DNA from: Pseudooceanicola nanhaiensis DSM 18065
GTDB lineage: Bacteria > Pseudomonadota > Alphaproteobacteria > Rhodobacterales > Rhodobacteraceae
Assembly: GCF_000688295.1 (NCBI RefSeq)
Contig: NZ_JHZF01000016.1
Coordinates: 120,414-184,413, forward strand
Direction: 5' to 3'
DNA length: 64,000 bases
The translations under genes and the position numbers were made by a program. Below the pieces are notes generated by a model. The model was not told the DNA's origin. It saw only the letters and a list, made by a program, of their open reading frames with translations, and did no database searches. This document shows positions 37,994-47,569 of this stretch, in pieces. Within the stretch, counting starts at the first letter, position 1, and the number at the start of each line of letters is the position of its first letter.

Positions 37994-40900
37994 TCACCCC
38001 TTGGGCATCACCAGCGTGTGGTTGCGTCCGCCCTTGGTATAGCTCAGCTGTCCGTCCCCGATCGCCGAGACCCGGCCGCCGTCGAGGGTGTCGCCGACCT
38101 TCACCTTGCGGTAGCGCCCGTCCGACATCCTCACCAGCGCGCGGCGGCTCGAGGGCTGGCCGTAGACCCCGATCAGGTTGATGGCGTTCAGGTTGATCGC
38201 GTTGCGCACCGTCGCCGTCTTGGTGACCGAGGTGTTCGAGGGGATGCGCGGCTGCACCGCGACGGGCTGGCTCGGGGCGACGACCGCCACGGGCTTGATC
38301 GCCGCGGCCTGGGCCGCCGCGACCGTCACCGCGAATTCCGAGGGCCGCGGGCGCGGGCGGCGCGAGGTTCCGACCGCCTGCGCGGTGCCGGTGTCGATCT
38401 CGGTCTCGGCGGCGTCCTCGGCCTCCTGCCGCGCGTCGGGCAGGGCGGGGCGCGCCTTGGGCCGGTAGGCGGCGAGCTCCTGGCGGGAGAAGCCGCCGAG
38501 CTTGCCGCGTTCGTTCTCTTCGACCAGCCCGCCGGGGCGCAGGCGGGGGCGCTTGGACTGCAGGGCCGCCAGTTCCACCGCCATGTCGACCCGGTCCGCG
38601 GCGGTGAGGCCGGGCGCGTCGAGCCGGGTTTCGGCCGGGCGGGGGCCGGGCACGCGCTCGGGCGGGCCGGCGCGCACCAGCACGCCGTCGGGCGTCAGCG
38701 CGCCCTCGGGGGTGGGGACGACGAAGCCGTCCTCGCCGATCCGGAAGGTCGTTCCCGGCGGCGCGGGGTCGAAGACGGTGCCGGGGGCCATGTCGCCGCG
38801 CTCGGCCTCGGGGACCGGCAGGGCCACGGCATCGAGGTTCGGGACATCCGGGTCGATCGAGGCGATGTAGAGGTCCTCGGTCGTGCCGGGGATCGGGGCG
38901 GGCGCGACCCAGGGGGCGCTGACCCAGACGCCGGTCGCGGCATAGCGCGCCTCGTCCTCGGCATCGGGCACCTCGGCCACCGGCGGGGCGCTGCGGGGCT
39001 GCTCTGAGGGCGCGCGGGGCCGCACCGGTTCGCGCAGGCTCGGCTGTGGCAGGGCCTCCTGCCGTGGCATCGGCTCCACGGTCTCGGCCAGGGCGAGCTC
39101 GGTCGCGTCCCCGTCGGTCTCCTCGGCGCGTTCCTCCTCGGTGGCGAGGCCGGAGATCGCGTCGGCGGGCGGGCTCTCGGGCGCGTTGCCGGCGATCTGG
39201 GTGCGGGCGTCGGGGCGGAGCAGATCCGACACCTCGTCCGACATGAAGATCGAGGCCCATGCCGCCACGCCCATCATGAAGAGGACGAGGATCAGGGTCA
39301 GCAGCAGCCCGAGGTAGCGCGGCTTGGCGACCACCTGCGAGGGCCGGGCGCCGAAGACGGTCATCCGCGCCGCTTCCGCCTCGCGCGCTTCGCGTCCAGC
39401 CGAGGCGACGAGCGGCGTGGCGCGCGGCGCGGCGGGCTCCGGCGCGGCGGGGGCGGTGGCCACGGGGGCCGCGATCGTGGGCTCCTGCCGGGCCGGGCGT
39501 TTCAGCCGGGCGATCATCCCGCCCAGCCCGCCGCGGGCGGCGCGCGCCTGCACCGGCTCGGGCGGGCGTTTGCGCGACAGGAATTCGGGTGCGGGCTCCT
39601 CGGGCTCCTCGTCCTCGGGAAGCGCCATGCGCGACAGGCTCGCGGCGGCCGCCAGGGCCCCGGTCGAAGGCGCCTCGCGCGAGAGCGGCGGCTCGGGCGT
39701 GGCGGGCGGTTCCGATGGCGCCGGCGGTGCCGCTTTCGCGGGCTGCGCGGATTTGACGGGCGGTTCGGTCTTTTCCGAGGCGCGCGGCGCGGCATCGGGG
39801 CCGGGCGCCGCGCCCCGGGTCACGCCCGCGAGCGGCGGTGCGGCGCTCTCGGGCGCATCCCGGCGGGCGCGGACGCTCGTGAAGGCGGGCGCGGGTGTCT
39901 CGGGCGCGGCCAGTGGGGTGATCCGGGCCGAGGGCAGCTCGGGCGCGTCGAAGGGCCGGGGCCGGCCCGAGGGCGTGGCGCCGGGGCTCTGCGGGGGCTC
40001 CGCCGGGCGGCGGAAGAGCGGCAGCGGCGCGCTGTCCTCGTCCTGGGCCTCCGTGGCGAGAAGCGCGGCGCGGTCCGGCAGGCCGTCGGTCTCCGGCAGG
40101 TGCGGCGCGGGGCCGGCGGGTTCCGGAGAGGGCCGGAGCGGAGCGTCGGCCGGGGACGGGGAGGCGGCACGGAGACCGCTCGCGTCGGCGGAGGCGTCGC
40201 GCGCGCCTTCGAGCGGGCCGGCCGGCGCGGGGCGCGGGTCTTCGTCGGGCGCTGATGCGGCCGGATCGGTGTGCTCCGCGACCAGCGGTTCGACATCGAC
40301 GGGGATGTCGACCGGCTCTGCGGTCGCGGGGGAGGCGGTGGCGTCCGGAGCCTCCTCCGGCGCGGTGCCGTCCGGGTGCACCGGTGTCGCGGTCCGTACC
40401 TCGGGTGCTGCGTCCGGCCGGGCTGTTTCGGGCGTTCCGGTCCCCGGCGTCACCGGTCCAGCGGGCTTCGAGGCCACGTCGGCCGGAGGCCGTGCGGCCG
40501 GGGCCTTCGCACTCACCGCTTCGGACGGCGCCGGCTCGGGCGCTGTGCCGGCGTTGTCTGCCTCGTCCTCGCCAGGCGTATCGGACGGGCCGCTTTCGGC
40601 GCGCGTCGGCTCGATCGAAGACGCCTCGGTCCCTGCCTCGGGGGTGTTGATCGGTGCGGAGGACGCGGCGGCCTGCTCGGGCTGGGCCGAAGCGTCCGGA
40701 TCCGCGGCGGCCGCGGCATCGGCAGCCGCGGCGACTGCCTCCGGGCCGTCGGACTGCGTCCCCGTCTCGGCCTGACCGGACGCGGCGGCGGTGTCCGTCG
40801 TGCCGGCCATGTGCGTCTCACGGCCATCCTCCGGCGCCGCGGGGACGCGGGCGCGGCCGACAACGGCGATGGCGAGGTAGTCGGGCTCGACCCGTTCGCC

Positions 40901-41398
40901 GGTAGCAAGCAGCATCCGGGCGGCCGCGGTCTCTCCGAAGAAGGGCTCGCCCAGGAAATCGCCCTTCTCGGGCATCGCGACGAAGCTCACCGGGGCGAAG
41001 CCGTGGCTGGTCGCGAATTCCTCGGCCTCGTCCAGCGTCTCGCGGGCCACGGCGGCGACATGGGTCGTCTCGCCGCTGATCGCGCAGACATAGGAGAGCT
41101 CGTCCAGCTCGTAGGGCGTGGCCCCGTCGAGCGCGGCCTCCACCATCGCGGTCCGCTCGCCGTTGTCGGCCCAGCCGGTCGCGATGTGCATGTAGCGGAT
41201 CTGGTCGTTCGGCACGACGATCTTGCAGAGCGCGGGGCCGGGGCGCAGCCGTTCGGCCATGCCCCGCAGCCGGGCAAGCTCGGCCGGAAGGTTCGCGCTG
41301 TCCAGCGGGACCTCGCCGACCACGTCCCATCCCGCGGGGGCCCTGTGGAAGAGGGCGATCCCGTCCATCGAAAGGGACAGAGCGAAATGCGGTTTCAT
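37994..41398 (-). CDS. Large proline/alanine-rich membrane protein with PilP/GspC-like C-terminal domain
   Basis: A 1134-residue protein in three parts. Residues 1-170 form a globular N-terminal domain (MKPHFALSLSMDGIALFHR, with DGATPYELDELSYVC). Then comes about 520 residues of Ala/Pro/Glu/Ser-rich low-complexity sequence. A single membrane span lies near residue 700 (LGLLLTLILVLFMMGVAAW). After a further disordered region, the final 75 residues (VYGQPSSRRALVRMSDGRY, then VKVGDTLDGGRVSAIG) resemble the small beta domains of type IV pilus PilP or secretion GspC proteins. I take it to be a cell-envelope protein conserved in the order; function unknown. It stands alone. Confidence 0.7.
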   Translation of the reverse strand: MKPHFALSLSMDGIALFHRAPAGWDVVGEVPLDSANLPAELARLRGMAERLRPGPALCKIVVPNDQIRYMHIATGWADNGERTAMVEAALDGATPYELDELSYVCAISGETTHVAAVARETLDEAEEFATSHGFAPVSFVAMPEKGDFLGEPFFGETAAARMLLATGERVEPDYLAIAVVGRARVPAAPEDGRETHMAGTTDTAAASGQAETGTQSDGPEAVAAAADAAAAADPDASAQPEQAAASSAPINTPEAGTEASSIEPTRAESGPSDTPGEDEADNAGTAPEPAPSEAVSAKAPAARPPADVASKPAGPVTPGTGTPETARPDAAPEVRTATPVHPDGTAPEEAPDATASPATAEPVDIPVDVEPLVAEHTDPAASAPDEDPRPAPAGPLEGARDASADASGLRAASPSPADAPLRPSPEPAGPAPHLPETDGLPDRAALLATEAQDEDSAPLPLFRRPAEPPQSPGATPSGRPRPFDAPELPSARITPLAAPETPAPAFTSVRARRDAPESAAPPLAGVTRGAAPGPDAAPRASEKTEPPVKSAQPAKAAPPAPSEPPATPEPPLSREAPSTGALAAAASLSRMALPEDEEPEEPAPEFLSRKRPPEPVQARAARGGLGGMIARLKRPARQEPTIAAPVATAPAAPEPAAPRATPLVASAGREAREAEAARMTVFGARPSQVVAKPRYLGLLLTLILVLFMMGVAAWASIFMSDEVSDLLRPDARTQIAGNAPESPPADAISGLATEEERAEETDGDATELALAETVEPMPRQEALPQPSLREPVRPRAPSEQPRSAPPVAEVPDAEDEARYAATGVWVSAPWVAPAPIPGTTEDLYIASIDPDVPNLDAVALPVPEAERGDMAPGTVFDPAPPGTTFRIGEDGFVVPTPEGALTPDGVLVRAGPPERVPGPRPAETRLDAPGLTAADRVDMAVELAALQSKRPRLRPGGLVEENERGKLGGFSRQELAAYRPKARPALPDARQEAEDAAETEIDTGTAQAVGTSRRPRPRPSEFAVTVAAAQAAAIKPVAVVAPSQPVAVQPRIPSNTSVTKTATVRNAINLNAINLIGVYGQPSSRRALVRMSDGRYRKVKVGDTLDGGRVSAIGDGQLSYTKGGRNHTLVMPKG

Positions 41399-41538
41399 TC
41401 GGCTGGTCGGTTCCTGCTGTCTTTACCGGTCCCGGCGGCTCATCATGCGAGGCCGAACCTTATCGCAGCATCCGACCGAGGAAAAGGAAAAGACCGGCGC
41501 GCCCCCGCGCGCCGGTCCTGTCGGCAAGCTGCCGCCGG

Positions 41539-42819
41539 TCAGGCGGTCGCCTTCGCAAGTGCTTGTTCCAGATCGGCAATCAGGTCCGCGGGGTCCTCGA
41601 TCCCGATCGACAGGCGGACCACGTCGGGGCCCGCCCCGGCCGCGATCTGCTGCGCCTCGGTCAATTGCCTGTGAGTGGTCGAGGCCGAGTGGATGATCAA
41701 CGACCGCGTGTCCCCGAGATTCGCCACATGGCTGAAAAGCTCGAGCGCGTTCACCAGCTTCACGCAGGCCTCGTAGCCCGCCTTGAGCCGGAAGGTGAAG
41801 AGCCCGCCCGCCCCCTTGGGGCAGATCCGCGGGACCCGGTCGGCATAGGGCGAGGAGGGCAGCCCGGCATAGGTCACCTCGGCCACCGCCTCGTGTCCCT
41901 CGAGCCATTCGGCGATCTTCAGGGCGTTGGCGCAGTGCCGCTCCATCCGCAGCGACAGCGTTTCGATCCCGAGCAGCGTGTAATGCGCCGCCTGCGGGTT
42001 CAGCGTCATGCCGAGGTCGCGCAGCCCGATGGCGATGGAATGGAAGGTGAAGGCGAGCGGTCCGAAGGTCTCGTGGAACTTCAGCCCGTGATAGGCGGGT
42101 TCGGGCGCCGAGAGCGAGGGGAACTTGTCGCTGGCCGACCAGTCGAAGGTGCCGCTGTCGACCACCACGCCGCCGGTGACCGTGCCGTTGCCGGTCAGGT
42201 ACTTGGTCGCCGAATGCACGACCAGCGTCGCGCCGTGTTCGATCGGGCGGCAGAGGTAGGGCGTGGCCGAGGTGTTGTCGACGATCAGCGGCACGCCCGC
42301 CGCCTTCGCCACCTCGGAGATCGCGTCGAGGTCGGTGATGTAGCCGCCCGGGTTGGCGATCGATTCGCAGAACACCGCGCGGGTGTCGTCGTCGATCGCG
42401 GCCTTCACGGCCTCCACGTCGTCGAAATCGACGAACTTCGCCGACCAGCCGAAGCGCCTGATCGTCTGGGAGAATTGCGTGACCGTGCCACCGTAGAGCC
42501 GGGTCGAGGCGACGACGTTGCGCCCCGGTCCCATCAGCGGGAAGAGCGCCATGATCTGCGCGGCATGGCCCGAGGAGCAGCAGACCGCCCCCTGGCCGCC
42601 TTCCAGCGTCGCGACCCGCTCGGCCAGCGCGGCCACGGTCGGGTTGGTGAGGCGGGAATAGATGTAGCCCACCTCCTGCAGGTTGAAGAGCGCGGCGGCA
42701 TGGTCGGCATCCCGGAACACGTAGGCCGTGGTCTGGTAGATCGGGGTCTGGCGCGCGCCCGTGGCCGGGTCGGGCCGGCTGCCCGCGTGCACTTGCAGGG
42801 TATCGAAGCCTAGGGTCAT
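41539..42819 (-). CDS. metY: O-acetylhomoserine aminocarboxypropyltransferase (sulfhydrylase), PLP-dependent
   Basis: A 426-residue member of the Cys/Met metabolism PLP family that makes homocysteine from O-acetylhomoserine and sulfide. Features: FDTLQVHAGSRPDPATGARQ at the N-terminus, YSRLTNPTVAALAERVATLE, and the PLP-Lys in VVHSATKYLTGNGT near residue 205. The start at 42819 has GAGAGGAG upstream. Length and the long C-terminal segment favour the sulfhydrylase over cystathionine gamma-synthase (about 380-400 residues). Confidence 0.92.
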   Translation of the reverse strand: MTLGFDTLQVHAGSRPDPATGARQTPIYQTTAYVFRDADHAAALFNLQEVGYIYSRLTNPTVAALAERVATLEGGQGAVCCSSGHAAQIMALFPLMGPGRNVVASTRLYGGTVTQFSQTIRRFGWSAKFVDFDDVEAVKAAIDDDTRAVFCESIANPGGYITDLDAISEVAKAAGVPLIVDNTSATPYLCRPIEHGATLVVHSATKYLTGNGTVTGGVVVDSGTFDWSASDKFPSLSAPEPAYHGLKFHETFGPLAFTFHSIAIGLRDLGMTLNPQAAHYTLLGIETLSLRMERHCANALKIAEWLEGHEAVAEVTYAGLPSSPYADRVPRICPKGAGGLFTFRLKAGYEACVKLVNALELFSHVANLGDTRSLIIHSASTTHRQLTEAQQIAAGAGPDVVRLSIGIEDPADLIADLEQALAKATA

Positions 42820-43058
42820 CTGGTGTTCTCCTCTCAGGTCCCGGTGCCCATGGGTAAGCGAAGCGGCGGGGGCGGGCAACGGCTTGCCTTACCGCCGCGA
42901 TGCGGTCAGCCTGCGGGCGTTGCCAGTTTCCGGAGACCGCCATGACCCGCCCCTGCCACGCACACTCTGCCCCGATGACCCGAAATGGGGCGCAGCGGTG
43001 ATGGCGCCGGACGGCCGGTCCGTCCTGTCCGCGCGCTGAGGGCCGGGGCGTCGGGGCG

Positions 43059-43910
43059 ATGATTCAACTCGCGGTGACCCTCGCGGCCCTTGCCGGATTG
43101 TGGCTGCTCTTCCGCGCGGTCCGCCGGGCCCTGCGCGGGGCGGCGCGCCCCTCGGCGCCGCTCGACGATCTCGAGAAGGCGCGCGCCCAGACTCGTGCGC
43201 TCGCCCTGCGCGGGGCGATCTTCGCGGTGACGGAGGCGCGCAGCCTTCCGGGCTACCGGCTCGAGGAACTGGGCGTCGTGCGCTGCGAGCATCGGAGCGG
43301 CAACGCCGCGGAACTGACGCTGAAGATGCGCGCGGCCGAGACCTATCCCGAGGCCAACGTGCTCACCCGGCTCAGCGGACGCGAATACCAGCAGCGCTAC
43401 CGGGCCGGGACGGGCCCGCGCGGCAAGCCCTATTACAAGACGCGCACCCGGACGGAATGGACCGCCGTCGCCTGCCATGCGGCGCCCCCGGGCGGGGACG
43501 GGCCCCGCGCGGCCTGGGACGGCAGGCGGGCGGTGGTGGACGGCTCGAACGTCGCCTTCTGGGAGCGCAACAGCGACGCGCCGGGGCTGGAGCCGGTCCG
43601 GGCCGTCGTGGACTTCCTGCGCGCGGAAGGGGTCGAGCCGCTGGTCGTCTTCGACGCGAGCATCGGCCACCGCACCATCGGACGGCACCTGAGGAAGGCC
43701 GACATGCGCCGCGCGCTCGGCCGCGTGCGCTGCGAGATCGTGCCGGCGGGGACCGTCGCCGACCGGCGGATCATCGCGCTGGCCTCCGAGATGTCGGCGG
43801 TGATCGTCACGAACGACCTGTTCCGCGACCACCCGGACTCGCGCCCGATCCCCAAGCGGCGGGGCTTCTGCCTGGGCGGCGTGGTCGAGCTGACGGAGCC
43901 GCGGGCCTGA
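43059..43910 (+). CDS. Membrane-anchored NYN-domain ribonuclease (Zc3h12a-like)
   Basis: A 283-residue protein with an N-terminal hydrophobic anchor (residues about 3-20), a central basic linker, and a C-terminal NYN/PIN-type nuclease domain. That domain contains VVDGSNVAFW (catalytic Asp), PLVVFDASIGHRTIG and VIVTNDLFRDHPDSRPI, the acid-rich active-site pattern of the Zc3h12a-like NYN family. It probably cleaves RNA at the membrane; target unknown. Single gene. Confidence 0.8.
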   Translation: MIQLAVTLAALAGLWLLFRAVRRALRGAARPSAPLDDLEKARAQTRALALRGAIFAVTEARSLPGYRLEELGVVRCEHRSGNAAELTLKMRAAETYPEANVLTRLSGREYQQRYRAGTGPRGKPYYKTRTRTEWTAVACHAAPPGGDGPRAAWDGRRAVVDGSNVAFWERNSDAPGLEPVRAVVDFLRAEGVEPLVVFDASIGHRTIGRHLRKADMRRALGRVRCEIVPAGTVADRRIIALASEMSAVIVTNDLFRDHPDSRPIPKRRGFCLGGVVELTEPRA

Positions 43911-43916
43911 GGGGCG

Positions 43917-44258
43917 TCAGTGCCCGACGCTGCCCGAGAAGACGTTGACGACGATGACCCCGGCCACGATCAGGCCCATCCCGATCACCGCCGGAAGGTC
44001 GAGCCTCTGGCCCTGCCACGCCCAGGCCACCAGCGTGATGAGGACCACGCCCAGCCCGGACCAGATCGCGTAGACGACGCCCGTGGGCATCACCCGCATG
44101 ACCACCGCCAGCAGGCCGAGCGCCAGCGCGTATCCGAGCGCCGAGATCACCACCGGCAGCGGCTTCGACAGCCCGTCGGAAAGCGCAAGCGCGGTGGTGG
44201 CGATCACCTCGGAGGTGATGGCGATGGCGAGGAGGACATAGGCGAGGGGCAGGGACAT
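43917..44258 (-). CDS. Small multidrug resistance (SMR/EmrE-type) transporter
   Basis: A 113-residue four-span protein of the SMR family. The essential membrane-embedded Glu is in LAIAITSEVIATTAL near residue 15, and the YAIWSGLGVVLITL motif of the third helix is present. It exports cationic compounds or guanidinium-type substrates in exchange for protons as a dimer. The start at 44258 gives the standard length. Not paired with a second SMR gene. Confidence 0.9.
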   Translation of the reverse strand: MSLPLAYVLLAIAITSEVIATTALALSDGLSKPLPVVISALGYALALGLLAVVMRVMPTGVVYAIWSGLGVVLITLVAWAWQGQRLDLPAVIGMGLIVAGVIVVNVFSGSVGH

Positions 44259-44402
44259 GGGCGTGCTCCGGTGTTCCCGACCGTTCTGCCTGCCGGCCGC
44301 CACCGGGTCAAACCGCTTCGGAGCGCGGAGGGCGGCGACGAGGCCGCCCGCGAGCGTTGCGGTCCTCGGGCGGCCCCGGCCGGGTGCCGGCGCGACGGGC
44401 CG

Positions 44403-45404
44403 TCAGCGCATCCAGAAGCCTTCGCGCTTCAGACGGTTGCGGATCGCCTGTTCCTTGCGGGGCAGGTTGTCGCGGTCGAACATAGCCCGGACCTTGGCGC
44501 CGCGGCCCTGGTAAATCATCCGCAGCATCGGCTCGTATTGCTTGAGCACCTTCTTGACGGGCTGCGGCGCGGCCACACGCTCGAGCACCTCGACGGCGCG
44601 GTCGCCTTCGCGGGCGTAGAGCAGCGGCAGGACCCGGTAGTGGCAGGTGACCGCGCCATCCATCAGGCCGGGCGGCAGCGTGTCCCGCCCGCCCCCGAGC
44701 GCATGGATCACGAGCGGCAGGGCCACCTGGTCGAGCCAGGGATCGAGCGATTGCAGCTCGAGCGCGCGGGGCGGGGTGTCGCGGATCGCGAGCGCGTAGC
44801 GCAGGAACAGCTCACCGAACGCCTGCGGGTCGCGGTAGAAGAAGAACCCCGCGTTGAAATAGAGGTAACGCTGCCAGTATTCGTCGGGCTGGGACCGGTC
44901 CAGCGAGCTTTCGTAATCCAGCCCGAACCGGTCGTAGAGCGATTTCCAGATCGCCCCGTAGCCGGGGCCGTAGAGTTCGAGCCGGGGCCAGGTCCCCTCG
45001 CGCCGGAGCGAGGCCGTGGGGCGGTCGAAATCGAAGGGCACCTCTGTCAGCTCGCCCGTGATGAGCGTGTCGGTGTCGAGGAAGAGGAAGTTCTCGCCCT
45101 CGGGCAGGGCGGCGAGCGCCTCGATCTTGTTGCCGTAGGGATAGGCGTGGCCGAAATGCCGGCTCTCGAAGGGGACGAACTCGGCCCCGAGGCTCTCGAG
45201 CAGCCGGCGCGTCGCCTTGTTCGAGACCGTCGGATCGTTCGGCCAGAGCGGACCGGGCTGCGGTTCGAGCAGCAGCAGGCGTCCGGTGAAGCCGGGTGAC
45301 ATGTCGCGCAGCGAGGCGGCGAGGAGGACGGCCTCGTATTGCAGCCGGCCGGACTGGACCACCGCCGCCAGGTTGAACCGCTGCCTCTCCGGCGCCTCTG
45401 CCAT
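44403..45404 (-). CDS. Glycosyltransferase-like (GT-A, DxD motif) protein
   Basis: A 333-residue protein with FLDTDTLITG near residue 118, the DxD metal-binding motif of GT-A glycosyltransferases, preceded by YPYGNKIEALAALPEGEN, which fits nucleotide-sugar transferases of the GT8/GT32 type. Later segments YFNAGFFFYRD and QVALPLVIHALG also match such folds. Donor and acceptor are unknown; no capsule or LPS genes are adjacent. Start at 45404 chosen at the first Met before recognisable sequence. Confidence 0.65.
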   Translation of the reverse strand: MAEAPERQRFNLAAVVQSGRLQYEAVLLAASLRDMSPGFTGRLLLLEPQPGPLWPNDPTVSNKATRRLLESLGAEFVPFESRHFGHAYPYGNKIEALAALPEGENFLFLDTDTLITGELTEVPFDFDRPTASLRREGTWPRLELYGPGYGAIWKSLYDRFGLDYESSLDRSQPDEYWQRYLYFNAGFFFYRDPQAFGELFLRYALAIRDTPPRALELQSLDPWLDQVALPLVIHALGGGRDTLPPGLMDGAVTCHYRVLPLLYAREGDRAVEVLERVAAPQPVKKVLKQYEPMLRMIYQGRGAKVRAMFDRDNLPRKEQAIRNRLKREGFWMR

Positions 45405-45588
45405 GCGTCCCCACCTCCTGCCCCGCGCGACCTGCCGCATTGAAGGGCCTCGCGGCGCGCGCCGCAATCGGATCGGCCGGATTTCCGCCGAGCGCGGCCC
45501 CGGCGCCTCACCGAAGCGCTGGCGCGGGGCGCGCGAGCGGCGGCAGGATGCCTGAGCTGCGTTCCGCCCTGATCCGCGGGACGGGGTG

Positions 45589-46572
45589 TCAGTTCCCCGC
45601 CCGCAGGACGATCTTGCCGAAATGGCTGTTCGATCGCATCGCCTCCAGCGCCTCCCCGGCCTGCAGGAGCGGCATCTCCCGGTCCACCGGCAGGGTGAAC
45701 TCGCCCGCCTCCAGCATCTCCCAGACGTCCGAGCGGACACGGGCGTTGATCGCCTCCACGTCGTCCAGCGTGCGGGTGCGGAAGGTGACGCCGATATAGG
45801 CCACCCGCCGCAGGGCGTGCAGGTCGAAGTTGAACTCGCCCGCCTGTCCGGCCAGCCGGCCGACGTTCACGATCCGGCCCTCGAGCGCGGTGCAGGCCAG
45901 CAGCCCGTTGACATAGGGGCCCGAGAGCATGTCGACGGTCAGGTCCACGCCCTTGCCGCCGGTCAGCTCCATCACCCGGTCCGACCAGCCCTCCTGCGAC
46001 GGATCGATCGCGTGATCCGCTCCGAAGTCGCACAGCCGGTCGCGGCGCTCGGGCGTGGTCGAGGTGCCGATCACCATCTCGGCCCCGCATTTCCGCGCGA
46101 TCTGCATCCCGAGCAGCCCGACCCCCGAGGAGGCGCCGAAGATCATCACCCGGGCGCCGGGCCGCATCGCGCCGTTGATCAGCACCGCGTCCACCATCGT
46201 GCGCAGGGCCACCGGGTAGCAGGTCGCCTCGGTCCAGCTCATCGCCTGCGGCACGGGGAAGCAGCGCCGGTGGTCGGCCACGGCGTAGTCCGCGAAGCCG
46301 CCCATGCCCGAGCACATCACCCGGTCGCCGGGCTTGTAGCCGCCCGCCTGCGCCCCGGCCTCGACCACCTCGCCCGCCCATTCCATGCCGATCGGGTGGC
46401 CGGAATTGCCGCCGAAGCCGTGGCTTCCGCCCATCATCATCAGAAGGTCCGCGCGGTTCAGCGCGGCGGTCCGGACCCGCACCAGCAGCTCGGTCGGACC
46501 GGGCGAGGGGATCGCGACCTCACGGGTCTCGGGTCCGGTGTCGCCCAGCACGGTGGCCTGCATTGTCGTCAT
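45589..46572 (-). CDS. NADPH:quinone oxidoreductase-type medium-chain dehydrogenase/reductase
   Basis: A 327-residue zinc-independent MDR protein: N-terminal GroES-like domain (VRTAALNRADLLMMMG) and Rossmann fold with MIFGASSGVGLLGMQIARKCGA. Reduces quinones or enones with NADPH; substrate not known. Lacks the zinc-ligand cysteines. An AAGGA lies seven bases before the ATG at 46572; an upstream ATG at 46587 overlaps the SDR stop. It is co-transcribed with the SDR gene before it. Confidence 0.85.
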   Translation of the reverse strand: MTTMQATVLGDTGPETREVAIPSPGPTELLVRVRTAALNRADLLMMMGGSHGFGGNSGHPIGMEWAGEVVEAGAQAGGYKPGDRVMCSGMGGFADYAVADHRRCFPVPQAMSWTEATCYPVALRTMVDAVLINGAMRPGARVMIFGASSGVGLLGMQIARKCGAEMVIGTSTTPERRDRLCDFGADHAIDPSQEGWSDRVMELTGGKGVDLTVDMLSGPYVNGLLACTALEGRIVNVGRLAGQAGEFNFDLHALRRVAYIGVTFRTRTLDDVEAINARVRSDVWEMLEAGEFTLPVDREMPLLQAGEALEAMRSNSHFGKIVLRAGN

Positions 46573-46583
46573 GATCGTTTCCT

Positions 46584-47384
46584 TCATTCCCTGTGGCGCC
46601 CCGCCGTCGCGCCCGCGTCGACCGGCAGGATGACGCCGGTGATCCAGCGTGCCGCATCGGAGGCGAGGAAGGCAACGGCGTTGCCCACGTCCCAGCCTTC
46701 GCCCTCGACCTGCAGGAGCGAACGGTTCCGCCGCGAGGTCCGCAACGTGTCGTCCATGCCGCGGGCGTAGACCATCGGCGTGTGGACCATCCCGGGGCAG
46801 ATGCAGTTCACCCGGACCCCGTCGCGCCCGTGGTGGGTGGCCATCGCGCGGGTCATCTGCACCACGGCCCCCTTCGTGGTGGGATAGAGCAGCTTGGGAT
46901 GGCCGCCGAGGATGCCCGCGACCGAGGCGATGTTGACGATCGAGCCGCGCCCGGCGGCGATCATGCCGGGCAGGCAGGCCCGGGACATGAGCACCATGGA
47001 CGAGACGTTGACCGCCATCGCGGCGTCCCAGGCCTCCATGTCGACATCGAGCGCGGTGCCCTCGGGCCCGCCGATGCCGACATTGTTCACGAGGATCCCG
47101 GGCGCGCCCAGATCCTCGGTGACGCGGGCGATCGTGTCCTTGCAGGCGGCCTCGTCGGTCACGTTGCAGGTGTAGACCCGCGCCGAGCCGCCCTCGTCCT
47201 CGATCATGCGGAGCGTGGCCTCGGCCCAGTCCGTGTTCTCGTCGATCAGCGCGACCCTGGCGCCGTGGCGCGCCATCAGGATCGAGGCGGCGCGCCCGTT
47301 GCCGATCCCGTCGGCCCGGGACCCGGCGCCGGTGACGACGGCGGTCCGGCCGTCGAGCGCGAAGGCGGAGGGGACGGCGGTCAT
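46584..47384 (-). CDS. Short-chain dehydrogenase/reductase (SDR)
   Basis: A 266-residue classical SDR with the cofactor motif VVTGAGSRADGIGNG, NNVGIGG, catalytic Ser in IVNIASVAG and Tyr-x3-Lys in YPTTKGA. The glycine-rich loop is longer than usual. Substrate unknown. First of two genes with the quinone-oxidoreductase-like gene; the operon may serve degradation of a carbonyl or aromatic compound, but no other catabolic gene is nearby. Confidence 0.88.
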   Translation of the reverse strand: MTAVPSAFALDGRTAVVTGAGSRADGIGNGRAASILMARHGARVALIDENTDWAEATLRMIEDEGGSARVYTCNVTDEAACKDTIARVTEDLGAPGILVNNVGIGGPEGTALDVDMEAWDAAMAVNVSSMVLMSRACLPGMIAAGRGSIVNIASVAGILGGHPKLLYPTTKGAVVQMTRAMATHHGRDGVRVNCICPGMVHTPMVYARGMDDTLRTSRRNRSLLQVEGEGWDVGNAVAFLASDAARWITGVILPVDAGATAGRHRE

Positions 47385-47569
47385 CTTCTGCCCCCCTTAT
47401 GCGTATGGCGCGTGCGTGACATGGCATCCTCCCTTCAGCCGCAGCCATTGCCGCGGGCGTGTCGGAGGCGATCATGCAAGCGCCGCGCCCTCAGCCAAGG
47501 GCGCGGCGGGATCCTTTACGGATGTGGCCTTTGTGGATGGAGCCCGCGGGGCGCGGCACTCCGCCCGGC

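Noticed and set aside
42820..42960. SAM-type riboswitch before the O-acetylhomoserine sulfhydrylase gene
   Set aside because: Such riboswitches are common before sulfur genes in alphaproteobacteria, but I could not match the conserved SAM-II core. GGTAAG and CTTACC are complementary but too far from any known consensus.
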